Assembly: GCA_023213395.1 (NCBI GenBank)
Contig: CM041465.1
Location: forward strand, 99,765,741 to 99,829,740
Origin: Cycas panzhihuaensis
Lineage: Eukaryota > Cycadophyta
Length of the DNA stretch: 64,000 nucleotides
Direction: 5' to 3'
Positions 33,068-44,449 of the stretch are shown piece by piece (positions within the stretch are counted from its first letter, which is position 1; every line of letters starts with the position of its first letter). Under the pieces are notes generated by a model that was given only the letters and a program-made list of their open reading frames with translations, was not told where the DNA came from and ran no database searches. The position numbers and the translations under genes are program-made.

Positions 33068-33072
33068 AAGAG
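33068..33072. repeat. Right target-site duplication of the solo LTR (AAGAG)
   Basis: Matches 29817-29821. Confidence 0.85.
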
Positions 33073-33093
33073 AAGAAAAAAATAGAAAGAAGA

Positions 33094-33416
33094 TATCACA
33101 TGTTGCTGTTACACCAAAAGCCCTAGGATGATTTGGGAAGATGACTTTCTCATGATAGTTAGCATCACGCACTCTAATACTCCCCCATCACGAGGATTTA
33201 GCTATACCTACACGACATGCATGTCCACCACGACGTTCCTCGGTGCCACCCCCAACACCTTCATGTATCTCCGGGTGCACTACCATGGTACACAGGACTG
33301 GGTTTGAACCCTGGTCGCTATGATACCACTTGTCATGAGTTATCGTTACACCAAAAGCCCTGGGGTGATTTGGAAAGAGGACTTCCTCGTGATAGTTAGT
33401 GTCACATACTCCAATA
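33094..33416 (-). mobile_element. TRIM-like miniature LTR retrotransposon
   Basis: Two direct repeats of 86 bp, 33094-33179 and 33331-33416, share the TTACACCAAAAGCCC and TGATAGTTAG blocks. Read on the minus strand, the right repeat (start TATTGGAGT, end CATGACA) is followed after two bases of repeat edge by TGGTATCATAGCG, close to the initiator-Met primer-binding site. Before the left repeat stands GATGGGGGAG, a polypurine tract. The 151-bp middle has no coding capacity. Flanks GAAGA and AAAGA differ by one base, as an aged 5-bp duplication would. Size and parts fit TRIM elements, which depend on other elements for movement. Confidence 0.75.
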
Positions 33417-35350
33417 AAAGAGATATTAATTAATTTAAAATATAGTTTTAAAAATATAGAAAATTAAGTTTTGAAACATGGATTATAGTGTAAATGTTGT
33501 TATCATCTTCAAAATAACCAGTCATGGACCCTAAATAGATATTATGTTAGAAAGTTACATAACATTTTAAAGTTTATAGTGTTAAACATATATTAGTAAA
33601 GGCCAACTTCATTTTTAGTTTATTATTTTAAGGGTTGGTCCTAGCTTAAAATAATATATGATTTAAATATATGGTCATATATAAAGATTGCATAGGTTAT
33701 TTAGAATTATATCTTTTATAGGTTATTTCTTCTCTTTATTCCTTTAGGAAGATGTGTTACTTTTTAGGTTTTCTTGCCTAGAAGAGGGATAATTGTTGTG
33801 GAAAGTATACTCTCATCTTATAGATGATTATGATATGGATAAGTTACATTATTCAATATTATTTCATTATGTTATACATTTATCATATTTGTTATTATTT
33901 TATTTCTTTGTATATTATCATATTTGCTATAGTTTGAGTACTTATAATTTTCTATTATTTTCAACTTTTAATATTTAGTAGTAATCAAGTATTTAAATGA
34001 TTAATTAATATTAGAATTGGGAATTAGCTTTGAAGAGTTACTATAGATCTTACTAAAGTATAATCTTGGCTAATTATGATTTTTATCAAAGATATAAAAT
34101 ATAGAGGGCATAAGATATCATAATTAAGAAGAAAGACCACAAAATTGAGGGTACATCTATGCCATGAATGTTGAGTAATAATGTTATATTATTTAGATTA
34201 GGGTTACAAAATCTATATAAATTTTAATTTTTTTTTATTGCTAGTCATTATTTAAAGGCTCAAAATTTAGCTATTCAATTCTTATAGACATTATAGGGCT
34301 ATAGGTAACTAATTAACCTCTATTTTTTAAAATTTAATATGTAATAAAATTTACTTTCCATAGTTTTATTTAGATTAAATATTATAATAGAATATTATCA
34401 ATAATTTATTTACAGGTAATATAATTATCCCCAAAACCTTTAATTTTTAATCAAATTCAAAAGGTCATCATAAAAGTTACAAGTCTCTTAATCACCTTAA
34501 ACTAGATTCATTAAAAGTATATTTGAGTTCTCCTTCTATACAGACACTTTCAGTTCAAGTATTATATTTATAGTACAAGTTATTTCAATTTTGGTTATAA
34601 ACACTTAGGCAAACTTTTAAATCCCTTAATAAGATGATGGTCATATGTAATATAATAAGATAGATTAAAAGACAGATCAAAATAGAACCAAGTAAGATAC
34701 TTTCATAAATAAAGAAAGAGTCTACATATAAGAAATTTGAAGAAAAAATAGTTAAGATGCATAAATAATGCAATGAAGGTTTCTCTTCTAATCAATTCAA
34801 AGAAGAACTAGTTCATATGTATGAAATAAGTAAGGAAGAATATACTTATAGTAATATGAAGAACCAACGAATATGCATAAACTAAGTGAGGTAGGATCCA
34901 TTTCTAAAAAGTGTGAACATGAATCACTCTTAAAATTAAGGCAACACATAAACTCAAATGAGGTAACTATTGAAAGCTAAAATTTCATTATTCATTCATA
35001 CATTTCTTTTCATAATTTAGTAGTTCCTTTCAAATCTTCACTTTTTATGCCTCTTAATTACCCTAAATTCCTTATTTTCCAGGAGACCATAGTTGATACA
35101 CATCCTTATTATCTTCATCTTCTTTCCTTTCTTCAACTCCTCATCCTATTTATCTCCTAACTTGATGAACATATACCCTTTCTATCATTCTTTATTTTCT
35201 TCCTTCTCTTTATCATCATCCCATCTCCTTAACACTATAGATATGATATTTAACTATTCTACATACCTCTCCTATATCCTCATAATATAAATTATACATC
35301 TATGTATAATTATTATTATTTCCATCATCTCATATTCTTCATCATCCATA
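33417..35350. other. AT-rich intergenic DNA
   Basis: Very AT-rich with no recognisable gene; small frames at 33793-33978, 34585-34773 and 35093-35290 are low-complexity and unsupported. Confidence 0.6.
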
Positions 35351-35355
35351 CATGC
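35351..35355. repeat. Left target-site duplication of element C (CATGC)
   Basis: CATGC before the LTR start TATTTCC (aged TGTTTCC); repeated at 47531-47535. Confidence 0.85.
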
Positions 35356-37915
35356 TATTTCCTAGCTACCGGGAATGGATTGGGATACCATCACATGGGT
35401 ATGGTCAAGAATATCTTCTCTCCCTTGCACTTTGTCACATTCTTATAATTGGTTTGATGTATGATGTTTGTATGATTACTTTAGTGCTTGGTTGGGTTAC
35501 TTGATCATCTTGCTTGTGCTTAACATCTATCTATGATAACTAGGACTCTAGTCCAATGACATTATAACTCCTAGGTGATCTCCCTTCTAGTTATAGGTAC
35601 TCTTGGCACATCTGTAGCCTGACTTATGCACACCTTGATCTACTTTATTATACCTACCTATTTTCCTCTTTACCACGCCTATCCCTCAATTCGTCTTGGG
35701 TGGTTTAAGGAGAGTTCTAGTGGGTAGGTGTCCCCTCATTGCTTGCTTAGTACTTGCTTATTCCTTATGCCCCATCAAGATCCACTACCTAGCACCCTTT
35801 TACATCCTAGCACCTTGATTGTCACCTTTTTCTTGAAGTCTTAACCATGTTGGGTGACTTTGTCACATGTTTCTACAAGTTGTTGATGTGCAGAATGGTC
35901 TTTAGGTCAGTGTATAATTCTCTAGGGAGTAGTCCCAGCCCCTGCTAGGGCTTACTCCCTCTTTTCCCACTCTTTAATTACTTATTTTGATTGTTCCATG
36001 CTTTATGCTACCACCCCACTACTAGTTATATCTGTCATATCCTGATTATTGTGCATTACTAATATATTAGTGGTGCCAGAAATAAGTTTGCAATGTGACT
36101 GTTATGTACTTTGCCGTGACCAGAAATAGCTAATCTTAGTCCTTGTGCCCGAACGATGCATTCCCCTGCCTTGGGACTCGCCTAGGTCAAACCCTAACGA
36201 CCCCAAGTCCTCTCCAAAGATACAAAAACCCCAAAATTTGAATACACTCTCATGAATCAATCATTCATTTTGATCATTCTTCCATTGCGGCAAAGGAAAA
36301 AACTTGTTTTGTTGGAAAAGGATCTTCCTCTTCTTCTTCCTTCTCTAATTCTTTCCTGCTCCCCCTACACTCAAAATTTGTAGGTTTCTCCTCTACAAGT
36401 AAGGAAAAGACAACCAAGAGTATCCCAAGCCAAGTAAAGAAGGCTTTTCACTAGGAAAATTGCCAGAGTTCTTATTCTTCTCTTCACCAAATAAGGGCTC
36501 CAACCTTGTCAACCCTATTCCCCACTTTGGGACACCACTTTCCATAATAAATATATTTTCTTTTGTCTTCCTTTTGTAGAAATCTCATGTTTTATTATTT
36601 ATTCTTTATTATTTCGGTAATAAGACTCTAGATTCATGCTTGGACTAGATTTGTAATTATGTTTCAAGCCATATTGCTTAGCGTAAGGAGGCAATACCTC
36701 CTTACCTAATTATTCTTCTCTTCCATTCCAAATCCTCTAGCTTTTGGAAAATAATGAGGCCAAACCAAGATAGGAGAGTTCGTGAAGAGGCTCACAGGCT
36801 AGAGTTCTAATTCCTAAAGCTTCCTCTCACTTGGGCAACCCCCCCCCCCCCTCTCAATACTTTGAGGCACATCTCCTTGCACTCCATCACTAGCTTTAGG
36901 GTTTGGTTTGGAGTGAGGCCCATACATGTGAAATATTCACTTCATTTTTGCTTCTAAACCCTATCCAAATAAGTGACCTATAGTTCATGTGGGTTATTCA
37001 CCATTCAGAGGAGCTTGCCATCCCAAGACAACACGCATTTCTTTTCCTTTATTTGCATGATAGGATTGTTGCATGCATACACTTACTAAAATTATTGAGC
37101 AAAGAACATATAATCTTACATTTGTTTAATTTTTTGCTTGCATATCTGCACACTAATATTGCATGTTAAGATCACATATATACACATACATCTTGCTTGT
37201 GGGAAGGCCTTTCTCTTTTTGTATTATAGGTTAGACGCTATTTTGCGAGCTAAGTAACTGGTCATGAAATGATAACATTTCATTTTTTTAAATTTTAGTT
37301 TCATTTCCACTTCATTTTCATTTTTTTTGTTCTTGTCTTGTGTATTGTTTAGGGACAGTAAGTAAGCCCCATTTGGAGGATAAAGGGAAGGTAAGGGAAC
37401 CCCTCCCTCCATCTTCAACAAATTTTGTGACAAAGGAATAGAAACAGAAGTATAAATAACTTGTGAAAATGTGGTGTAGAGAATAACAACGAAGCAACGC
37501 AATACACATGACACCAACCACCACAACTAGGTGCATACTTTCCTATGTGCCCTTCTCTTTTCCCTTCATTCTCCCTTTTACACGTTTTCATGTCAAAAAA
37601 AGGTAAAAGAAAAAGAATTGAAAGCCTCTCTTTATATGATTCTTTTCTTTTTCATTATATGCCGTAAAGGAAGGGAAATGAGTAAAGGAATCATATCATT
37701 TTTGCATTCACTTTTAGGAGACATTTCCCTCCTTGATCCTCTTCTTACTAAAAGAAGAGGTGTACATACACAAGGCAATACCTTACACTAAACCTTTCCT
37801 TTCTCTCTCTCATGCTTATAGTATTCACTACATTCATTGAAAAGTGAAAAAGGGTAAAGAAATAGATAAGAAAGGATTGCATATTATTTTGTATACCTAT
37901 TTTGGTCCTTTTTTA
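35356..37915 (+). mobile_element. 5' LTR of C, 3'-truncated
   Basis: Starts TATTTCCTAGCTACCGGGAATGG and aligns with 44450-46965 of the 3' LTR up to CCTTTTTTA. Motifs: palindrome GGACTCTAGTCC 35543-35554, TATA-like TACAAAAA 36221-36228, core 37385-37403 preceded by a second core-like copy at 37352-37370 (AGGGACAGTAAGTAAGCCC). The last 560 bases of the LTR are gone. Confidence 0.87.
37352..37403 (+). repeat. Duplicated splice-donor-like core in C 5' LTR
   Basis: Two copies, 37352-37370 and 37385-37403, both of the pattern AGGGA-NGTAAG-NAGCCCC-like. The 3' LTR has the same pair (46435-46453 and 46467-46486), so the duplication predates insertion of C. Confidence 0.55.
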
Positions 37916-37917
37916 AT

Positions 37918-39480
37918 GTTAGAAAAGGAAACCCTCTTCCACTTTATGGGGTGGATTCACTGCACCCATATGGAGTTGCACCTCCTATAGGTGGCCCATA
38001 TGGGCAAAATCCCATCTTGTACATATCTTTTTCATCTTCGTGTTCAACCTCATACACAATGCCTTCTCAAGTAGGATTTGCCTCTCCTTAAGGCCCTTTC
38101 TCTCATGTCCTCTCTCAATAAGGGGCATGCCCTCAAGGAGGAGTGGGTCCCTCTTACCCACTTACCTCTTTCCAACTTTCTCTCAAATGAGAATGGTTCC
38201 CTCCCACTAAGCAGGTGGGAACCTGTATCCTTCTTATGCCCAAACTCTTTAAGAAGGACTAAGGTATCCATACCCAATGCCTTCCTCTTCCCTTATTAAC
38301 CCTCTAACTCAACCAAGGATTTACCCCTTTGTTGATTACAGGTCAACTCTATTATCTATTGAGGCATTTAGGACCAATCTACTACCTCACCCTCCCGAGG
38401 TACCCAAATTCAATGAGACCTCATCGCAAGACCTAACCGAGTACATTAGGAGATTCTCCATGGCATGCATTGACTATTAGGCTTATGACCATATCTTAAT
38501 GAAGTTATTTCTCCATTTGTTCTATGGAGATACCCTCAAATGGATTTAATATCTCCATGCTCATTCTATCCATTCTTCTCAACATCTAGTGGATGAATTC
38601 ACTAACTACTTCGACGTAGCTTGTCCCTTTGAGAGAGGGATTAAAGCCTTGGTCTCCCTTAAATAAGGTCACGATGAAATGAACTATGACTTTATGAGGT
38701 TCTTTTATAACCTCCTTTATTCTATGAGGTCACATTGCGTGAGGAATTAAAGAGGGACCTTTTTGTGAATACCCTCTGTCCCAAAGTCCACATTGAAGTC
38801 CTCAAAATGAGGGAAACTACATGCAATTCTGCCATAGCTAAGTGCTTGGTGCTCGAGGCTATTGAGATCCAGGCAGGTCTAAAAAAACTCTTAAGTCATT
38901 GCAATGACATGAGGCACCCCCTCTGTCACACGACTGACGACCCCAACAACCCCCAAGGCCTTTTACCTATACAATAGAAAATACCTTAGACCTATTAAAT
39001 TTTTCTATATATTCATTCAAATGTATGATAAAGGAGCTTAAGCTCTAACCCTCTCCATTTCCTTCAAATTCCCATAGGCTTGTCCACTAATCATCCTAAG
39101 AACCACCACCTAAAAGTGGAAATGCCCACTCTTCTCAAGTAAGAAAGACCAGATCCTCCTCAAAAAAGGAGTGGTACTCTATCCATGGTGAGTGCTTTGA
39201 CAAAGATCTGTAATATTGGGTGCAACACCCAGAGCTTGCCCTACCTTGCAACTCCTCCCTTAGATAGGCATTTAAACCTAACTTAGACCAACTTGTCCAT
39301 CATAATCCTATCCCCAAATATAGGGAATATGACTAACATGCCCAAAGTAGAGGAAACAGGAATATGGGACAATCCCCTGACCCCTCTTCCATGCCAACTA
39401 AAGGAAAAGGGGTAAGGAACTCGTCCTCCCCTCCTAGTTCTCATCCTTGAACTTCTTCATCCTCTCAAACCCAAAATAAG
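37918..39480 (+). pseudogene. gag: gag remnant of C
   Basis: Begins abruptly in the Pro/Gly-rich part (GVDSLHPYGVAPP, GGPYGQNPI, as in A2 at 7110-7180). The Gag domain is at 38380-38950: LPHPPEVPKFNETSS, FSMACIDY, GDTLKWI, LVDEFTNYFDVA, and later ATCNSAIAKCLVLEAIEIQAGLKK. The knuckle region (39160-39240) keeps WYSIHGECF-like sequence but has lost a Cys to Tyr. Many stops and frameshifts. Clearly the same family as A2 and D. Confidence 0.75.
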
Positions 39481-41186
39481 GGAAAGAGATCTCACTCCTT
39501 CATGTCCATCCATGAGATCTCAAGCAGCTAAAGAGGTCGTTGGGGCTTTCTCCTCCCAATAAAACTTTTCTATGAATAATCCACTAACTAAAGTCCCTAT
39601 GGTCCCTAAGACCATTCTTATCTACCCTGTCATGTCTGATGTCATCTTGTAACCCCCCAATGTACAACTCAAGTAATTTACTCTGACAAAGACCATCAAC
39701 ACTAATGGAGAGATATTGGTATTCTATTGTATAAGCAAAAATAGTCCCCTCCTATCCAACTTTAGCTAGCTAGTTAAGGTTGTTATAATCCTAGGTACTA
39801 TCATATTGAACTGTAAGATCCTTGATAAAACCCTCCCATTGATAACTAAGCCTACTAATAAATTTCATCACCCATTGGTACCATTAATAGGGTCCAATTT
39901 CCATGTGTAGTGAAGTAAGAGGGATCTTCTTATTCACTAAAACTTGATAAAGAGAAACGTATTATTCCATTTGGGTGATCTAGGTACGTACATCCATGCC
40001 ATTGAACTTCTTAATTTCTACCTTGGGAAGAAAGTTCAAATAGAAGTACCTACCATCATTACCTTCATCTTCTTTAGTGAAGTAACCCCAACCTATGTGA
40101 GTAGTATCATCAAAGTCAATCTTTTCTTCCTTAAAAGCTTTCATGGCTGTGAGCTCTAGTATTACTACTTCAAAATTTTCATTAAAGTCATTTTGGATTT
40201 GTAATATATATCCTTGAAGTTATGTGACAACATCATTGAGATCTTGAGTCCAGCCTGAGTTCCTCTTAGGGTCCATTTATTCACAAGACCTAAGTTGAAT
40301 CCTAGTTGGTAAATGTGAATGAAAAGAAATTGACAGGGTGTCCATAAACGGTTATTCCCAATGTTTTACAAGGAGGTAATATGGATTTTTTTTTTTTCTT
40401 CTTTTTTACTTTTTTCTTCCTTTTTTTTTTTTTTGATTTTTGATTATTGGCTGGCTAACTAATTATGTATGCATGAACTAATGACAAACTAGCTAGACAC
40501 ATTGGATTTAACAAATTGATGATAATTAACTTACCAACTAACTAGGTGCACATAAACCACTAATAGACTAATCAGGTACACTAGGTATATGTTTGTCTAG
40601 TTTGTAGGCTCTCCAATTCACTAATCTCAGTCATAAATAGTATCAACTTATAGAGGTAAACCCTCTACTCTACAATCATTCTATCCCATCTCTAGGGTAC
40701 ATGGAGAGTAATTTCCCATGGCTAATCACTTACTGATGTACTACAAATTGTAGACGATCAATAGGTTTCCTATAGTTACCTATACTAGGAAGGCCTACCT
40801 AGGGGGTCCTCCTATATACTTGTAGATACATAGAGATACAATTCTGTAGCTAAGTTCTATCTAAGGCTTGATTCAAGAGTGTGATCTCCAATCCTTCATG
40901 CAAGGGATGAAAAAACCACAATGTGCTTAGCCAAAAACAACAGATCCTTATGATATTTATAGACACTAGGCATATGGCCTCTATCTAAATGCAAAAGAAA
41001 ACTACTTGGTGGTTGTGTTAGGGTACCTGCCTAATTGTAGTGTTCTCTACTCCCAAAAAGTAAAGTAGCTAAGTAGAAATTAAATAAGAATATCTATTGA
41101 TAAGAAAACACTAATGGAAAAAAAAATTAATTATTTAGTACCTTTGACTCTCCCACAAAGTATGGATCGACCACTCTAATACCACT
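39481..41186. other. Protease-region trace and foreign insert in C
   Basis: 39490-39660 resembles the region before the protease in A2 and D (PSR SQAAKEVV-like and KTILIYPVMSD-like pieces). From about 39660 similarity to the family ends. The stretch to 41186 includes pyrimidine-rich tracts (40387-40434) and no recognised domain; on the minus strand it would be the internal part of the Copia-like element whose LTR follows. Small open frames (39944-40159) are unsupported. Confidence 0.5.
41174..41184 (-). other. Primer-binding site of a minus-strand Copia-like element
   Basis: Minus strand reads TGGTATTAGAG, one base from the initiator-Met site, two bases after the LTR end. Confidence 0.55.
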
Positions 41187-41567
41187 TGGTAGGATACCAC
41201 TCCATAATAATAATTTCACACTAACATAATATGTAAATAGATATAAAAGAGAACTTGTATTGTAATATCCTTCGAGGGGGAAACCTCTTAATTACATGAA
41301 ATAACAATGATATTTTAAATACCCTACTCTAAAGATTACATAAATATGTATATGGCTCTATGCTCACTATACAACCTCCTCTTTATGCATATGGGATATT
41401 ACATGAATATATATAGTACTCAATAACCACTACACAACCTTCTACTTATGTATATGTGATATTAAGAAAAGGAAAGAAGTAGAAGAAATAGAAGATATAA
41501 GAGAGAGAAGAAGTAGAAGATATAAGAGAATATAAGAGAAGGTAAGTTAGGGGTTGGATCCCTAACA
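41187..41567 (-). mobile_element. Copia-like LTR inserted in C
   Basis: On the minus strand it starts TGTTAGGGATCC and ends GGATCCTA-CCA next to the primer site, 381 bp, which is a normal Copia LTR length. The matching 3' LTR was not seen to the left, so this is a truncated insertion inside C. Confidence 0.6.
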
Positions 41568-41589
41568 TTCAAAATAATAATCGCCCTCA

Positions 41590-42681
41590 TCCCACTCTTT
41601 GTATTTTATCCAACTGAGCGGTAAGATTGGCCACTATCAAAGTAGCCTAGTCGAAGTGATCACCCTACTCACACCTTTAGACTATCACCATCTAGCCCCC
41701 CCAGATGTCTCGATAGTTCTATTTTTGGGAGATCTAGAATAGAATAGAAAAAATAATCATCTTCCTCACACGAAGAATCCTGGATATGGCAATCATCCTA
41801 AGGGGTATCTCCCTCCAATCCTAATAACCCTGACTTGTGAAGAATCTAGCTACCTCATGATTAGCAGCATTAGTGCTAGGTAAAGCCTCTAATGCCACTG
41901 GCAAACCCTTATATGTCACACCTACAATCCTCTTGACATCTACATGAGTCACTGTAACATCTCCCACCTAAGGGAGATGGAATACATAACATCTGCGATC
42001 CTAGTAGGAGATGATATCTAATAGGAGAGCCTAGTTTGATGCATACTGCAACATCCTAATGATCCTCATGAACATGTAGTATTGTAGTGTGGCCCTCTCC
42101 TACCTCTCAAGTAGGTATATGAAGTTAACCATAACTCTCCATATGTTCTCGCAGTTGTCAACTATAATAACAAACTACAAAAACCAATAAGAGCTTAATA
42201 TCATTAGCCAGGCTCCACTCTGCTAAGCTAATACTCTCTCAGACTATCAGAAACAAAGGGAAATTGGTCAAGATATTGACAAAGTTTCTAAGTTTTCCTT
42301 TTTCTAGTTATTACACCTAGTACCTCTAATATATTTGCAGTATTATGAATATATTAGTGGGCCATGCGAGCAAGCCTTCACCTTCTGAGGAAGTTTGTGA
42401 CATTATGAATAAATTTGCGATCCTGTGACCTTTTTCCCTAAAATTCAAAAAAATAAAAATAATAAAAAATTTTAGTTTTCCCTAGACTTTGACTAGTCCA
42501 CAAGGACCAGGGCTCCCTAATGCCTTGGTTTAGCCCCTTCTAGATCCTTAAATGGGTCTCGAAAAGCCTAATTCACCTATGTAAGGCCCAAAATATAATA
42601 AATAGAATTAATGATAAAAAGAATGAAATTGAAAGGCTTGGGTCTAGATTGGCATACTGGATCTAGCCTAGTTGTTGCCAT
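41590..42681 (-). pseudogene. Antisense PMD-like gene of C, remnant
   Basis: Exon 1 is ATG 42681 to 42658, 24 bp, ending GAT CCA then GTATGC, the same length and end as in A2. Exon 2 remains are visible from about 42165 (YVFHLP, VGDVTVTHVDVK, LPVALEAL: the PMD-like N-terminal block) down to 41590, where A2 position 14850 is matched. The rest of the gene and exon 3 are lost to the Copia-like insert. No TATA as good as that of A2 is seen upstream. Many stops. Confidence 0.6.
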
Positions 42682-43402
42682 CTCTCACTCTTGGTCTTGA
42701 TGACTCTCTCTCTGTGTCAATCCAATGGCTGAATCTCCTCTACTGAGCATATGATGGGGGATAAATTCAGGTGCTAAAGATGCAGAGCTCCCAGTTCATA
42801 CAAGTTCATGTTCAAATGAATCTATTTTTGCCCCTCACCCTCCTTTTATTACATAGGGCCCCTAGGGTACTGTGCCCTTTTTCTACCTCAGAAAAGCCAC
42901 CAAGACCATCTCCCTTAGTTGATATTGGCTTCTTTCATGTCCCACACCCATTTTGCTCCTAATTATGCCTTTTTACTATCGTTTTACGTATTTATGATGC
43001 CTCTTTTTGCTCTTACATGGGCCCTTTTCTCTCCTCTTTTCTAGTTGCCTAAAATGGCACTAGTGTTTATACATCATAAGCCCATTTTGATGTACCAAAT
43101 GTATTTTTGCTATCACTTTAATTTGTTAAGGCTCCTAGTGAGAGTTCCCCCTCTGCTCAAGCCTTTTCATTGGGCCCATGCCAACATTCTAACCTTATTT
43201 TTAGATTAATTCCCTAATCACCCCCCTTCTTCTATGAGATGAGCCCTCTACTATCCTAGTAGCCTACTAGTAGGCCTCTCCTATCCTCTTATGGTCATCA
43301 TTTCAAGTTGTTGTGACCAGTTAAACCTCACTTCTCTGTCTTTCTTTTACTTTATACACATCTTCTTCACTCTTTTGCGAGTCTTATCTCTCCTCCTGCA
43401 CC
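42682..43402. other. Spacer upstream of extra RNase H in C
   Basis: Collinear with 15911-16591 of A2 but strongly diverged. A 63-codon frame at 42771-42962 is not conserved. No gene recognised. Confidence 0.5.
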
Positions 43403-43937
43403 GTGACTCTCCTTATATACACCAATGGGACTAGTTATGGCAACCTGGGACCTTTTGTGACTACCTGGATTATTCACGATCCTTTGAGGCATGATCTCAT
43501 GTGTTCTAGGATATACTTACTCAAGGCCATGAACAATGAAGCAATGTATACCACTATTATAGATGCTCTTGCTGACGCACTTTGCTTCCACTATAGACCT
43601 ATCATGTTGTTCTATGACTCTCAAATCATAGTATCATAGTTTACTCAAGTCTATTAAGCCTTTTATCCTTGATTAAGGTATCTCGATTCAACCACTAAGT
43701 CACTTTTATCTTCCTTTTCTATAGTAGATATTTGACATATTCCTCGTGATCAAAATGTCGAAGAGAATAACGTAGTTCATCTCATTCTCAAGCATCATCT
43801 TTCCCTCTTAGACGATCCTCCCAAGGCAACCTAATAGGCTGGATCCTCACATAGATTTTTGGGTTATCATCCATTCTTTATTATGACTACCCTCACACCT
43901 CCAAAAATAAGCCACTAATGAGGTTAAACTATGGTGA
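43403..43937 (+). pseudogene. Extra RNase H of C, broken
   Basis: The first 78 codons read through: YTNGTSYGNLGP (the first catalytic Asp is Asn, AAT 43424-43426), NNEAMYTTIIDAL with Glu, LFYDSQIIVS with Asp, then stop at about 43637. Later pieces include the IPR-NVEE block near 43740-43770. At the place of the A1/A2 TGA it reads a sense codon (DPPKAT). The tail with AATAAGCC-ACTAATGAGG and ATGGTGA ends at 43937. Confidence 0.75.
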
Positions 43938-44439
43938 CCACAAGTTTGTTTCTTCACTTGATGCTTGTACCATTTATGGTACAACTCTTACACACTTTTA
44001 AATTTATTTATAACTTTTAAAATTACATTCATATGGTTTCTCAATTAAATTGACACTACATCTATCTTGTATATGAAGGTGATGGGCATCCCCCATCCCC
44101 TTCCCTCTTCTATAACTTTTTGATTCTATAGGGATTTCTATTCCATTTTGGCTTTTTAAGGTTATATAACTTGCCTAGGTGTCACCATCAGCAACCCTCA
44201 GGTCACCCCTCTCTCATTCCAACCTATGTCTTAGGTTTATGGCTCTATATACTAAGGATGGATCAAGCTATGTCTCCTCCTCTGCACCTCAATATATGTC
44301 TCTAATCCACTTGATCCATCATAGTATTAGCCACCCACCTTGGTTTCTAACACATGATCTTTACATACTGTTATTGATGAGATTGTGTTGATAGCATTCA
44401 CCATCATCTGACGCTTCCCAGTGATGAGGTTTTGCTTCT

Positions 44440-44449
44440 AAGGTGGCAA
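44440..44449 (+). other. Polypurine tract of C
   Basis: AAGGTGGCAA immediately before the 3' LTR; one purine interrupted relative to AAGGGGGCAG of A1/A2. Confidence 0.75.
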
